From contig CAWDWD010000011.1 of NCBI GenBank assembly GCA_963805915.1, positions 124,001-188,000 of the forward strand: DNA of 64,000 nt. The letters are read 5' to 3'. The stretch comes from JAEULH01 sp963805915. GTDB lineage: Bacteria; Pseudomonadota; Alphaproteobacteria; Rhodospirillales; Defluviicoccaceae. The notes under the pieces were generated by a model that searched no databases, was not told where the DNA came from, and worked only from the letters and a program-made list of their open reading frames with translations. The stretch's first letter is position 1, and every line of letters starts with the position of its first letter. Below are positions 53,846 through 62,836 of this stretch, in pieces. The translations under genes and the position numbers were made by a program.

Positions 53846-54196
53846 ATGCCCGACGAAAAGAAACGCAGTGAGACGGCGATGGGCGAGCCTGCGAGCGCGG
53901 ACGAGCAGGCCGTCCAGAATGCGGACGAGCTAACCATGGGACGATCGAGCAGGCCACGGGACGTAGACACACAATCGGACGCCCAGATCGCTATGGGTCA
54001 GCCCGCGACGACGGCGGAAGCCGGTGTTCAGAAGGTGGACGAAGTTATCGTCGGTACGCCTGGGACCGCCGAGGAGATGGCAATTCGCGCGGCCGACGAC
54101 GTCGCTATGGGTAAGCCCGCGAAGACCGAGCAACGGGAGGAACAAGAGATCGATGAGACGGCGATGGGGAAGACATCGGGTCGATCCGACGGCTAA
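53846..54196 (+). CDS. Small acidic protein of six ~19-residue repeats, novel
   Basis: A 116-residue soluble protein. After MPDEKKR it consists of six units: ETAMGEPAS..., ELTMGRSS..., QIAMGQPA..., EVIVGTPG..., DVAMGKPA... and ETAMGKTS..., each about 18-20 residues with the pattern x-A-(M/V)-G-x-(P/S) and ending in Asp. No signal peptide, Cys or membrane segment. AGGAG eight nt before the ATG supports the start. I know no family with this repeat. It follows the Ntn hydrolase gene by 135 bp and converges on an alpha/beta hydrolase gene. Confidence 0.75.
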   Translation: MPDEKKRSETAMGEPASADEQAVQNADELTMGRSSRPRDVDTQSDAQIAMGQPATTAEAGVQKVDEVIVGTPGTAEEMAIRAADDVAMGKPAKTEQREEQEIDETAMGKTSGRSDG

Positions 54197-54225
54197 CCCT
54201 CAGCCGTTACTGGAGAGGCCCCAGA

Positions 54226-55716
54226 TTACTCGCCAGCGCGTCGATACGGGCCGTTGACCGCGTCGAACCACTCGACGACACGGGTCTCGACAAACGGGTA
54301 GAACGGGTTGTGGCGCAGGCGCAGCAGCCAGTCGGCGGGAAACAGCAGAAGCCCCCGCTCGCCGTGGATGGCGATCTGGCCAAGGAACACCAGGTCGTTG
54401 TCGGGAGGCCGCTTCCGGCCGTACAGCGGATCGTCGGGGGGAAACGGCAGGGCAATGTGCGAAAGAGAGATGACCCCGCCGGGCCAAGCCAGGCCCAGGG
54501 GCTCGACCGATATTGCCGACGACAGGGCCAGCTTGCGGCGGCCGACGACGGTCGTGCTGTCGGGATTTTCGTTGGTGACCAAGGTCAAGGCGAACGGCAG
54601 CGCGTCGTTGCCCATCAGCCGCGCCGTCAGCGGTCCCGGATCGGCGATGATCAGGCTTGAGGTCACGTCGCGGCGGTTGAGGTCGAACAGCACAAGTTCA
54701 TGGCCCTCGGGCGCCAAATACTTGAGCAGATTGTCGACGACGGCGTCGGTCGAAACCGTCGCGTCGACCGCCGACTGGAACACCAGCGTCGGCGGAAAGC
54801 CCCTGATCGGTCCCGAGGCCGCCCGCTCGCGGAGCCGGCCCGTCACCGAGCGCGTTAGCCGGTGGACCAGATCGGCGGCGTTGGCGGTGAAGGAATTGTA
54901 CTTGTACGGGTCGAACTCCGGCAGGATCTGCGTCCAGGCCAGACGATCGAGGCCGGGCAGACGCGCCAGCATGGTCTTCCACCCGGCCAACGCCGCGGCC
55001 GGGGTGACCGCGATCGCGGGCGAAATCAGCACCAGGCTCGCAGGCGCCGGCGCGACCCGGCCATCGAGGGCGTCGAGCGCGTACTCGACGGCGAGCGGGC
55101 CGCCGGTCGAATAGCCGACGATGTGCAGCGGCGCGCCGCCGATCCTGCCGGCGAGGTGCCGTGCGGCGAGCCGAACCGCCGCGGCCATGTCCTCCCGGGT
55201 CACGCTCTTCAGCCCCGACGGCGCGGTGCCATGGCCGGGCAGCCGCAGGCCGACGACATCGTATCCGCGCCGGTTGAGGGCCTCGCCCAGCGCGCGCAGG
55301 GTGTAGGGCGCATCGGTCATTCCGTGCAGCAGCAGGACGCCGCCCGCCGGCTTCGCCGCCGGCAGCTCGAAACTTCGGTTCCAGTCGGGCTGGCGGCGGT
55401 TCGGATCGGCGGCGCTGGCGTTGCTGTAGCGCACCAGCGTGTAGGCCGGCCCGGTCCCCGTCCGGGCGTAGACCTTGTCGCGGAGCTGGGCGAACAGCCG
55501 ATCCTCCAGCCGCCGGTAGTCGGCGAAGGTGCGAACCTCGTCCGCCTTGGCCGCGGTGAACTCCTCGCTCAGGTCCTCGGTGTGCCACGGCTCCAACGGC
55601 GTTTCGCCCGGGGAGAGGAAAACAAACAGGGCGAACGCGCCGGCCACCAGGGCGAGCACGCCACAGGCGATGTAGAGCATGGTTCGCCTGGCGAACGCAA
55701 AGATGCGAGTGATCAT
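54226..55716 (-). CDS. Membrane-anchored alpha/beta hydrolase (lipase-like)
   Basis: A 496-residue protein with an N-terminal membrane anchor (about residues 10-34) and an alpha/beta-hydrolase fold. The oxyanion motif is LLLHGMTD, the nucleophile elbow GYSTGG, and Asp in QSAVDATVS. The catalytic His is probably in the later SHIALPF segment. It resembles periplasmic-facing esterase/lipase-type proteins. Start is ATG at 55716; TTG at 55734 also possible. It ends 30 bp from the repeat-protein stop, in converging orientation. Confidence 0.8.
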   Translation of the reverse strand: MITRIFAFARRTMLYIACGVLALVAGAFALFVFLSPGETPLEPWHTEDLSEEFTAAKADEVRTFADYRRLEDRLFAQLRDKVYARTGTGPAYTLVRYSNASAADPNRRQPDWNRSFELPAAKPAGGVLLLHGMTDAPYTLRALGEALNRRGYDVVGLRLPGHGTAPSGLKSVTREDMAAAVRLAARHLAGRIGGAPLHIVGYSTGGPLAVEYALDALDGRVAPAPASLVLISPAIAVTPAAALAGWKTMLARLPGLDRLAWTQILPEFDPYKYNSFTANAADLVHRLTRSVTGRLRERAASGPIRGFPPTLVFQSAVDATVSTDAVVDNLLKYLAPEGHELVLFDLNRRDVTSSLIIADPGPLTARLMGNDALPFALTLVTNENPDSTTVVGRRKLALSSAISVEPLGLAWPGGVISLSHIALPFPPDDPLYGRKRPPDNDLVFLGQIAIHGERGLLLFPADWLLRLRHNPFYPFVETRVVEWFDAVNGPYRRAGE

Positions 55717-55938
55717 GGTGCTCACTTGGACCAAACAGTGCGACGCGCGTCGTCGCCCCCGACGCGCCGACTATGGAGCCGATTGCGGATCCCGTGAAGG
55801 GGCCTGGCGTTCCGAATGCATCAACAGATGTGGCCGCGCGCCGTCTTGATCTTCCGGCGAAAATGCCTGATAGGGTGCAACCGAAATCGTTTTCGCGAAG
55901 CCGGACCGACCGCCAACGGACGTGACGCTAAGGTCATC

Positions 55939-57030
55939 ATGAACAAAGTTCTTCCGCGCACCGCGCCGGCATTCGCCCTGGCGCTGTTGGCCTTGCTCGC
56001 CGGGTGCGGCCCGGCCGAGGAGCCCCAGGCCGAGCCGGTCCGACCGGTTCGCGTGGTCACCGTGGAGAGGCGTGAGAGCGGCGAGGCGGTCACGCTTACC
56101 GGCCAGGTGCAGGCGGAGGAGGAGGTCAACCTCTCCTTCCGGGTCGGCGGGCGAATGATCAAGCGCAATGTTAACGTCGGCGATCGGGTGAGCGCCGGCC
56201 AGGTTGTCGCCGTGCTGGAGTCCGAGCCCGCGCGCAACGCGCTGCGCACGGCCCGCGCCCAGCTGTCGGCGGCGACCGGCCAATTGTCGAAAACCCGCGC
56301 CGACTATGCCCGTCAGCAATCGCTGCTTGAGGGCGGCTGGACCACGCGGGTCCGCTACGACCAGGCGCTGCAGGCGATGCGTTCGGCGCAGGCCGATGTC
56401 GATTCGGCCCAGGCCCAGCTTGCCATTGCCGAGGACAATCTCGATTACACGCAGTTGATCGCCGACGTCTCCGGAGCGGTCACCGCGCGCGCCGCCGAGC
56501 CGGGGGAGGTGGTCGCCGCCGGCCAGATGATCGTTCGGGTCGCGCGCGAAGACGGCCGCGACGCCGTCTTCGATGTGCCCGAGCGCATCAAATCCGGGGC
56601 GCCGGCCAATCCCGAGATCACCGTCGCGCTCGCCTCCGACCCGGCGGTGCGCACGACGGGGCGCGTGCGCGAAGTCTCGCCGCAGGCCGATCCGGTCACG
56701 CGGACATTCGAGGTCCGGGTCGGCCTCGACAATCCGCCGCCGGCCATGCGGCTCGGCTCGACGGTGATCGGGACGCTGCAAATGACCGCCGCGTCCGGCA
56801 TCGAACTTCCGGCCTCGGCGCTGACCCGCCTCGATGATCAGCCGGCGGTGTGGGTGGTCGATCCCGAAACCTTCAAGGTGGCGCTCAGAACGATCGACGT
56901 CGAACAGTTCAACCTTTCGAACGTCGTGGTCGCGGGCGGCCTCGCTCCCGGCGAAGTGGTGGTGACGGCGGGCGTGCAGGCCCTGCGGCCCGGCCAGCAG
57001 GTGAGGCTGCTTGGGGCCGCCGCGCAATGA
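55939..57030 (+). CDS. RND efflux periplasmic adaptor (membrane fusion protein)
   Basis: A 363-residue adaptor lipoprotein: signal with lipobox LLAGC (about residue 19-23), then the lipoyl/hairpin/beta-barrel plan of RND membrane fusion proteins. VGGRMIKRNVNVGDRVSAGQVVAVLE is the first lipoyl half, a coiled-coil hairpin (about 95-165) follows, then GAVTARAAEPGEVVAAGQMI as the second lipoyl half. It bridges pump and outer-membrane channel. It overlaps the pump gene by ATGA. Confidence 0.92.
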   Translation: MNKVLPRTAPAFALALLALLAGCGPAEEPQAEPVRPVRVVTVERRESGEAVTLTGQVQAEEEVNLSFRVGGRMIKRNVNVGDRVSAGQVVAVLESEPARNALRTARAQLSAATGQLSKTRADYARQQSLLEGGWTTRVRYDQALQAMRSAQADVDSAQAQLAIAEDNLDYTQLIADVSGAVTARAAEPGEVVAAGQMIVRVAREDGRDAVFDVPERIKSGAPANPEITVALASDPAVRTTGRVREVSPQADPVTRTFEVRVGLDNPPPAMRLGSTVIGTLQMTAASGIELPASALTRLDDQPAVWVVDPETFKVALRTIDVEQFNLSNVVVAGGLAPGEVVVTAGVQALRPGQQVRLLGAAAQ

Positions 57031-60000
57031 GCGGGTTCAACCTGTCGATCTGGTCGCTGAGGCACCGCTCGATCGTTGTCTTCTTCATGATCAGCGTGAC
57101 CATCGGCGGGCTGCTATCCTATTTCAGTCTCGGCCGCGGCGAGGACCCGCCGTTCACCTTCCGCACGATGGTGGTGCAGGCGGGGTGGCCGGGCGCCACT
57201 CTCGACGACACCCTGCTTCAGCTCACCGAACGCCTCGAGCGCAAGCTCCAGGAAACGCCGCATCTGGACTTCATCCGCAGCTACACCACCGCCGGAATGA
57301 CGACGATCTTCGTCAACCTTCGCGGCGACACCCCGCCCAAGGTCGTGCCCGACATGTGGTATACGGTCCGCAAGAACATCGCGGACATTCGCGCGAGCCT
57401 GCCGGCGGGCATCGTCGGCCCCGGCTTCAACGACGATTTCGGCGACACCTACGGCATCATTTACGGCTTCACCGCCGACGGCTTCAGCCATCGCGAGCTG
57501 CGCGACACGGTCGAGGATATCCGCTCCAAGCTGCTGCTGCTGCCCGATGTCTCCAAGATCGAGATCCTCGGCGCCCAGGACGAACGCATCTTCGTCGAGT
57601 TCTCGACCGAGAAGCTCGCCGGCCTCGGCCTCGACCGGGCGAGCCTGATCGCGGCGCTCGAGGCTCAGAACATCGTCAGGCCGGCGGGCGCGCTGGAAAC
57701 CGGCGACGAAACCATCAAGCTCCTCGTTTCCGGCGCATTCCATTCCGAGGCGGATGTGCTCGCCGTCAACTTCACCGCCAACGGCCGGATCTTGCGCCTG
57801 GGTGACATCGCCGAAGTCCGCCGCGGCTTCGTCGATCCGCCGCAGCCGATGTTCCGCGTCAACGCGCGGCCGGCGATCGGCCTCGCCGTCGCCATGCGCG
57901 ATGGCGGCGACATCCTCGCCCTCGGCCAGAACATCAAGCGGACCATGGCCGAGATCACCGCCGACCTGCCAATCGGCATCGAGGCCAACCTGGTTGCGGA
58001 TCAGGCGGTTACGGTCAAGATCGCGATCAACGACTTCACCGCGTCTTTGTGGCAGGCGATCGCGATCATTCTGGTGATCAGCTTCATTAGCCTGGGCCTG
58101 CGCCCCGGCGCGGTGGTCGCGCTCGCCATCCCGCTGACGCTCGCTTTTGTTTTTCCGATCATGCAAATAATCGACATCGACCTTCAGCGCATTTCGCTCG
58201 GCGCCCTGATCATCGCGCTGGGCCTGCTGGTCGACGACGCGATGACCGCGGTCGATGCAATGATCCGCCGGTTGGGCGCGGGCGATGATATGGAAAGCGC
58301 CGCCGGCTTCGCCTATTCCACCCTGGCCTTCCCGATGCTGACGGGCAGCCTCATCACCATGGCCGGCTTCGTGCCCATCGGCTTCGCCCGCAGCTCGGCT
58401 GGCGAATACACCTTTTCCATTTTCGCGGTGGTCAGCATCGCGCTGGTGCTGTCGTGGCTGGTCGCGGTGGTGTTCACGCCGATCGTCGGCGCCTGGCTGC
58501 TGCGCGCGCCGAAGACACCGGGCTCAGGTCAAGGTCCCCGCGGGATCGAGGTGCTCTATCGGGGCTTTCTCGTTCGCGCCATGCGGGCCAAGTGGATGAC
58601 TATTCTGGTAACGCTCGGTGCCTTCGCGCTCACCGTTATGCTGGTGGGGCTGGTGCCGCGGCAGTTCTTCCCGCCGTCGGACCGCACCGATTTGCTGGTC
58701 GATCTGCGGCTGCCGCAGAACGCCTCGATTTTCGCCACCGAAAGCGTGGTCGAGCGCCTGGAGGAAACCCTCAAGACCGATCCCGACCTCAAGAAATGGA
58801 GCAGCTACGTTGGTCGTGGCGCGATCCGCTTCTACCTGCCGATGGATGTCCAGCTGGCCAACCCGTTCTTCGCGCAAGTTGTCCTGGTCGCCAAGGACGT
58901 TCCCGGCCGCGAACGGCTGCAGGCGCGGCTGGAAAAGCTGCTGCCGGAAGAGTTTCCGGATCTGGTCGGCCGCGTTTCGCCGCTGGAACTCGGGCCCCCG
59001 GTCGGCTGGCCACTCCAGTACCGAGTCAGCGGTTCTGAGCTGAGCGAGGTTCGCGACATCGCCCTGCACCTGGCCCAGGTGATGGCGAGCGAGCCGGCGA
59101 CGCGCCAGATCAATTACGACTGGATGGAGCCCGGTCGGCAGCTGCGCATCAACGTCGATCAGGACGAGGCGCGCCGCCTGGGGCTCAGCTCGCGGGCCAT
59201 CGCCGATGTGCTGAGCACCACCGTGACCGGCGCGAATGTCACCCAGGTGCGCGATCACATCTATCTCATCGACGTGGTCGTGCAGGCGGCCGGCGGGCGC
59301 GACATGTCCATCGCCGGGCTGCGCACCTTGCCGGTGGCGCTGCCGAACGGCCGCACGGTCCCGCTCAACCAGTTCGCGAGCTTCGATTACGAGCAGGACT
59401 ACCCGCTGATCTGGCGCCGCGGCCGGTTGCCGACGCTGACTGTGCGTTCGGACGTTGTCGCCGGCGTGCTGCCCGATACGGTCGTCGCGGCGCTGGCGCC
59501 AAAAATCGCCGCCCTGAACGCGGCGCTGCCGCGCGGCTACCGGGTCGATCTCGGCGGCATCGCCGAGGAGAGCGCGCAATCGCAGGCCTCGGTCGCCGCC
59601 GTCGTGCCGATGATGCTGTTTTTGATGCTCGCCTTGCTGATGATCCAGCTCAAGACGTTCCAGCGCGTGTTCATCGTCATGGCCGTGGTCCCGCTTGGCC
59701 TGATCGGCGTGGTCGCCGGCCTGCTGGTGTCCGGCCGGCCGCTCGGCTTCGTCGCCATCCTCGGCATTCTCTCGCTGATGGGCATGATCGCGCGCAACGC
59801 GGTCATCCTGATCGAGCAGATCGAGGCGGAACGCACGGCCGGCACGGATATCTGGAACGCGGTCATCGCCGGCAGCGTGTCGCGGTTCAGGCCGATCATG
59901 CTGACGGCGATCTCGACCGTTTTCGGGATGATCCCGATCGCCTTTACCGTCTTCTGGGGACCGATGGCGTTCGCCATCATGGGCGGGCTGCTGGTGGCCT

Positions 60001-60083
60001 CGGTGCTGACGCTGATCTTCCTGCCGGCGCTCTACATTGCCTGGTTCCGCGGCAAGGAAGCGCCACCGCCGACGCTGGCGTAA
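57027..60083 (+). CDS. RND-family efflux transporter permease
   Basis: A 1018-residue inner-membrane pump with 12 helices and two large periplasmic loops. Helix 4 has the proton-relay acidic pair in LLVDDAMTAVDAMIRR. Other matches are FPRTMVVQAGWPGA-like porter strands, the SLGLRPGAVVALAIPL helix, and LMGMIARNAVILIEQIE. It belongs to the MexB/AcrB-like superfamily in the heavy-exporter subgroup without a specific substrate that can be read. The start is ATG at 57027, overlapping the adaptor stop. No outer-membrane factor gene follows. Confidence 0.94.
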   Translation: MSGFNLSIWSLRHRSIVVFFMISVTIGGLLSYFSLGRGEDPPFTFRTMVVQAGWPGATLDDTLLQLTERLERKLQETPHLDFIRSYTTAGMTTIFVNLRGDTPPKVVPDMWYTVRKNIADIRASLPAGIVGPGFNDDFGDTYGIIYGFTADGFSHRELRDTVEDIRSKLLLLPDVSKIEILGAQDERIFVEFSTEKLAGLGLDRASLIAALEAQNIVRPAGALETGDETIKLLVSGAFHSEADVLAVNFTANGRILRLGDIAEVRRGFVDPPQPMFRVNARPAIGLAVAMRDGGDILALGQNIKRTMAEITADLPIGIEANLVADQAVTVKIAINDFTASLWQAIAIILVISFISLGLRPGAVVALAIPLTLAFVFPIMQIIDIDLQRISLGALIIALGLLVDDAMTAVDAMIRRLGAGDDMESAAGFAYSTLAFPMLTGSLITMAGFVPIGFARSSAGEYTFSIFAVVSIALVLSWLVAVVFTPIVGAWLLRAPKTPGSGQGPRGIEVLYRGFLVRAMRAKWMTILVTLGAFALTVMLVGLVPRQFFPPSDRTDLLVDLRLPQNASIFATESVVERLEETLKTDPDLKKWSSYVGRGAIRFYLPMDVQLANPFFAQVVLVAKDVPGRERLQARLEKLLPEEFPDLVGRVSPLELGPPVGWPLQYRVSGSELSEVRDIALHLAQVMASEPATRQINYDWMEPGRQLRINVDQDEARRLGLSSRAIADVLSTTVTGANVTQVRDHIYLIDVVVQAAGGRDMSIAGLRTLPVALPNGRTVPLNQFASFDYEQDYPLIWRRGRLPTLTVRSDVVAGVLPDTVVAALAPKIAALNAALPRGYRVDLGGIAEESAQSQASVAAVVPMMLFLMLALLMIQLKTFQRVFIVMAVVPLGLIGVVAGLLVSGRPLGFVAILGILSLMGMIARNAVILIEQIEAERTAGTDIWNAVIAGSVSRFRPIMLTAISTVFGMIPIAFTVFWGPMAFAIMGGLLVASVLTLIFLPALYIAWFRGKEAPPPTLA

Positions 60084-60158
60084 GCGCAGAGGCCGGCTCG
60101 CCCGGGCTGGCGCCTTACCGCGTTTGTAGATTCCGCCTCGGCACCGTGGCGGCTTGGC

Positions 60159-61362
60159 TCAAACGATCCGGGAAAACACCCCGATCAACGCGGAATTGAT
60201 CAGGTCGATAAAGATGCCGCAGGCCAGCGGGACCATGACGAAGGGCTTGTGGGCGCGGCCGTACTTGTTGGCGACCGCGGTCATGATCGCGAGCGTCGTC
60301 GCGGTGGAACCGAGCGCGATGCCGACGAAGCCGGCGCTGGTGACGACCGCGTCATAGTCGCGGCCGAACGAGCGGAAGACGACAACGTAGGCGAAGGCGG
60401 CCGCGAGCAGCGACTGGATCGTGATATTGGCGATCACGAAGGCCAGAAAATCTCCCGCCGCCCATAGCTGAAGGCTCATCACGGTTATCGTGTAGAACAA
60501 GCCCAAACTGACATAGGAGATCAGCGTCAAGCAGTCGTCGCTGGCCGACCAGTCCGAGGCACGGGGCGACGCGCAACTTTATGTTGGCGAGCACGATGCC
60601 GGCGACAAGGCCCGTCACGTAGAGCGGCATCATCACGCCCACGGCCTCGAGCACCGCCTGCAGTCCCGCGCCGATGATGATCGCGATATGCAGGCGCAAG
60701 AGCGCCAGGATGAATGCATGATGGTCGATTCGCGGCGGATCAGCCTCCATCGACGCGCCGACGTCGAGGTTCGCCGACGGGCCGGGGACGGCGACGCCGC
60801 GACGCTTGATGAGCAGGCGCGCGAGCGGGCCGCCGATAAAGCAGGCCGCGATCAGGCCGGTCATGTTCGCGCCGAGACCCAGCCGCGAGACGTGGTCCAT
60901 GTCAAATCGCGCCTGGAAGATCGGCGCCCAGGCGACCGTGGTGCCGGAGCGGCCGATCAAGGCCATCGACCCGGCGACGATGCCGTTCCTCGGATCGTGG
61001 CCGAAGACCTCCGCAAGCGCGATGCCGGCGAGGTTCTGACACACGATGAACAGCGCCGCGAGGGCCACCAGCTTGAACAGCGGCCGGCCGAACGAGATCA
61101 CCTCGCGGACGTCCGTGCGCATGCCGAGCGCGGCGAAGAAGTAGACCAGCAGCACGTCGCGGCGGATAAGATCGAAGTTGATCTTGATGTCCGCCAGCCA
61201 GTACGCGAGCGCGATCGCCACCGCGAAGGCGAAGCCGCCGATGATCGGCTCGGGGATGGCGTAGTCGCGTAAGACCGCGAAACGCCTGACCAGCGCGTAG
61301 CCGACGAAAAACACGCACATCGCGATCGTCGTCGTGGCGAAAACGTCGGTATCGAGGGTCAT
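60159..61362 (-). pseudogene. gltS: GltS-type sodium/glutamate symporter with single-base frameshift
   Basis: A ~400-residue sodium-coupled glutamate carrier. Seen are YAIPEPIIGGF, the first re-entrant loop GSMALIGRSGTTVAWA, and, in the downstream frame, GSTATTLAIMTAVA for the second loop plus the YVSLGLFYTITVMSLQLW helix. The frame shifts at about 60563-60566, a GGGG run on the plus strand, where one extra base explains the break (LRVA then SDWSASDD). ATG at 61362 (MTLDTDVFATTT) is the natural start; the frame is open further up without conservation. Substrate is inferred from family. Confidence 0.87.
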
Positions 61363-61442
61363 GGCCGCCGGTTTCCGGAACTCGCGACGCCGGGCGGTCG
61401 CGATCGCCTTCCCATAGCCAGCGCGCGCTGGTATGTAAATCG

Positions 61443-61487
61443 CCCGGTCACTCAAAACTCGGTCATCGAAAGCCGGTCATTGAAAAG
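61443..61487. repeat. Three direct CGGTCA repeats at 14-15 bp spacing upstream of the EF-hand gene
   Basis: CGGTCA occurs at 61445, 61460 and 61474, each followed by an A-rich stretch (CTCAAAA, TCGAAAG, TTGAAAA). The array ends 12 bp before the ATG of the EF-hand gene, so it might be a cis-regulatory direct repeat or a local duplication. No recognised operator. Confidence 0.4.
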
Positions 61488-61498
61488 AAGGATAGGCC

Positions 61499-61933
61499 AT
61501 GAACAAGGCGCTCGGTCTTCTCTCGCTAACAGGCTTTACACTCGCCGCGACAAGTATGATGGCGAGCAGCGGTTATGCCCAGCAGACTCCGACAAAATTG
61601 CTTGAGCCGATGGATATGGGCATTTACTACGAAGAGATTGCGTTTGAGGCCGCCGACACCAACGGCGATAACCTGATCAGCGAAGGCGAGTTCGCCCGCG
61701 ACGCGGCGGCCGCGTTCAGCGGCCTCGACGCCAACCGCGACCGCAAGCTGACGCCCAAGGAACTGGGGCCGCATGATCCGGCCGCGTTTGCCAAGGTCGA
61801 TGCCAACGGCGACGGGGTTCTCACCTTCAGGGAGGTGATGGACTTCAAGATGAAGGCCTTCAAGGCGGGCGACACCAGCAAGGACGGCCATTTGTCGTTC
61901 GACGAAATGACCAAGTCGGTCGCGGGCAACTAG
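61499..61933 (+). CDS. Secreted four-EF-hand calcium-binding protein
   Basis: A 144-residue exported protein: signal peptide to about residue 27 (cleavage near SGYAQ), then four EF-hand loops at about 53-64, 77-88, 101-112 and 125-136. Each is D-x-(N/S)-x-D-x-x-(I/L)-x-x-x-E: DTNGDNLISEGE, DANRDRKLTPKE, DANGDGVLTFRE and DTSKDGHLSFDE. It should bind Ca2+ in the periplasm; its partner is unknown. AAGGAT before the ATG supports the start. The glycine-zipper lipoprotein follows 26 bp later. Confidence 0.9.
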   Translation: MNKALGLLSLTGFTLAATSMMASSGYAQQTPTKLLEPMDMGIYYEEIAFEAADTNGDNLISEGEFARDAAAAFSGLDANRDRKLTPKELGPHDPAAFAKVDANGDGVLTFREVMDFKMKAFKAGDTSKDGHLSFDEMTKSVAGN

Positions 61934-61959
61934 TCATCATTCGCCAAGGAAAAAAGCAT

Positions 61960-62367
61960 ATGACGCAGTCTTATCGCGGGATGTCCGCCGGTTTCGGAAT
62001 GCCTAGCCTGAAAACACTTACCATCGCCACCGCGTTGGTCTTGAGTGTCGCCGCGTGTGAAAGTGGCAGCGGCGGGGGTGTTGGCACGCTCGGCGGCGCG
62101 GCTCTGGGCGCCGGCGTCGGCCGCGCCGCGTTCGGCAACAACACCGGCGCCATGCTCATCGGCGGCGCCGTCGGCGGCCTCGCCGGAAACCAGATGGTCG
62201 ACCGGCCGAACCAGGATCGCCAGCAGCAACGTGTCGAGTCCTCACGCGACGCTTCGATGCAGCGCCAGCTCGACTTCGAACGCCAGCGCACCCTTCAGCA
62301 GAACGACGTCCAGCGCCAGATAGAAGAAGAGCGTTTGTTCGAAGAGTGGCGCCGCCAGCAGAACTAG
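61960..62367 (+). CDS. Glycine-zipper outer-membrane-type lipoprotein
   Basis: A 135-residue lipoprotein with lipobox SVAAC (Cys33) and a glycine-zipper membrane region (about 38-78: GGVGTLGGAALGAGVG and IGGAVGGLAGNQM). The C-terminal ~50 residues are Gln/Arg-rich and helical (RQQQRVESSRD, FEEWRRQQN). Relatives belong to the Slp/17-kDa surface-antigen glycine-zipper group of uncertain role. Start ATG at 61960 has AAGGA upstream; an ATG at 61999 would leave a shorter signal. It is followed by a strong hairpin terminator. Confidence 0.85.
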   Translation: MTQSYRGMSAGFGMPSLKTLTIATALVLSVAACESGSGGGVGTLGGAALGAGVGRAAFGNNTGAMLIGGAVGGLAGNQMVDRPNQDRQQQRVESSRDASMQRQLDFERQRTLQQNDVQRQIEEERLFEEWRRQQN

Positions 62368-62380
62368 CGCGTGGTCTGAT

Positions 62381-62408
62381 CCCGACGCTTGGGTCCTCAA
62401 GCGTCGGG
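62381..62408 (+). terminator. Hairpin terminator after the glycine-zipper gene
   Basis: A perfect 11-bp stem, CCCGACGCTTG pairing with CAAGCGTCGGG around a GGTCCT loop, begins 14 nt after the lipoprotein stop. It is followed by TGTATT, a weak T-rich stretch. It is a convincing intrinsic-type terminator despite the short T tract, and closes the EF-hand/lipoprotein pair. Confidence 0.75.
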
Positions 62409-62449
62409 TGTATTAGCCCACCAGATCAATTGGCTGGTGAAAGCCTCCG

Positions 62450-62662
62450 ATGGCGGCGCCGGCCGGTCGGCACGGAAGCCATCTCGTCGGCCTCCAGGTG
62501 CATCCCGCCGACGTCCAGGACCGCGACGGCGCCGTCGGTGTCATCGCCTCGATCCGCAGGCTCTACCCGTGGTTGCGCCATCTGTTCGCCGACGGCGGCT
62601 ATGCCGGCGACAAACTGAAGACGGCCCTCGCCGCTCTCACCCGGCGCCTCGCAAGGGCTTGA
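62450..62662 (+). mobile_element. Remnant of an IS5-family transposase (degenerate)
   Basis: About 70 codons match the DDE region of IS5-type (IS427-like) transposases: VHPADVQDRDGA, IRRLYPWLRH, and LFADGGYAGDKL carrying the second catalytic Asp. There is no start, no N-terminal domain and no C-terminal DDE Glu region in frame; further decayed sequence may continue to about 62740. No inverted terminal repeats were seen. It sits between the lipoprotein terminator and the sulfatase gene. Confidence 0.75.
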
Positions 62663-62836
62663 AACCATGCAAGCCTTTTCGAGTCCGACTTTAAGGAAAC
62701 CCTGACGCACCTCAACTGCGACCGGCACGCCCTCGGCCAGTCAACAATAGATAGCGTCTGCCGAAATCGTCGGGTACGGTTCTTCGTAACTTGATGGTCG
62801 ATGGGCTTTCAGGATTGAACAAGAGGGAGGATAGCG

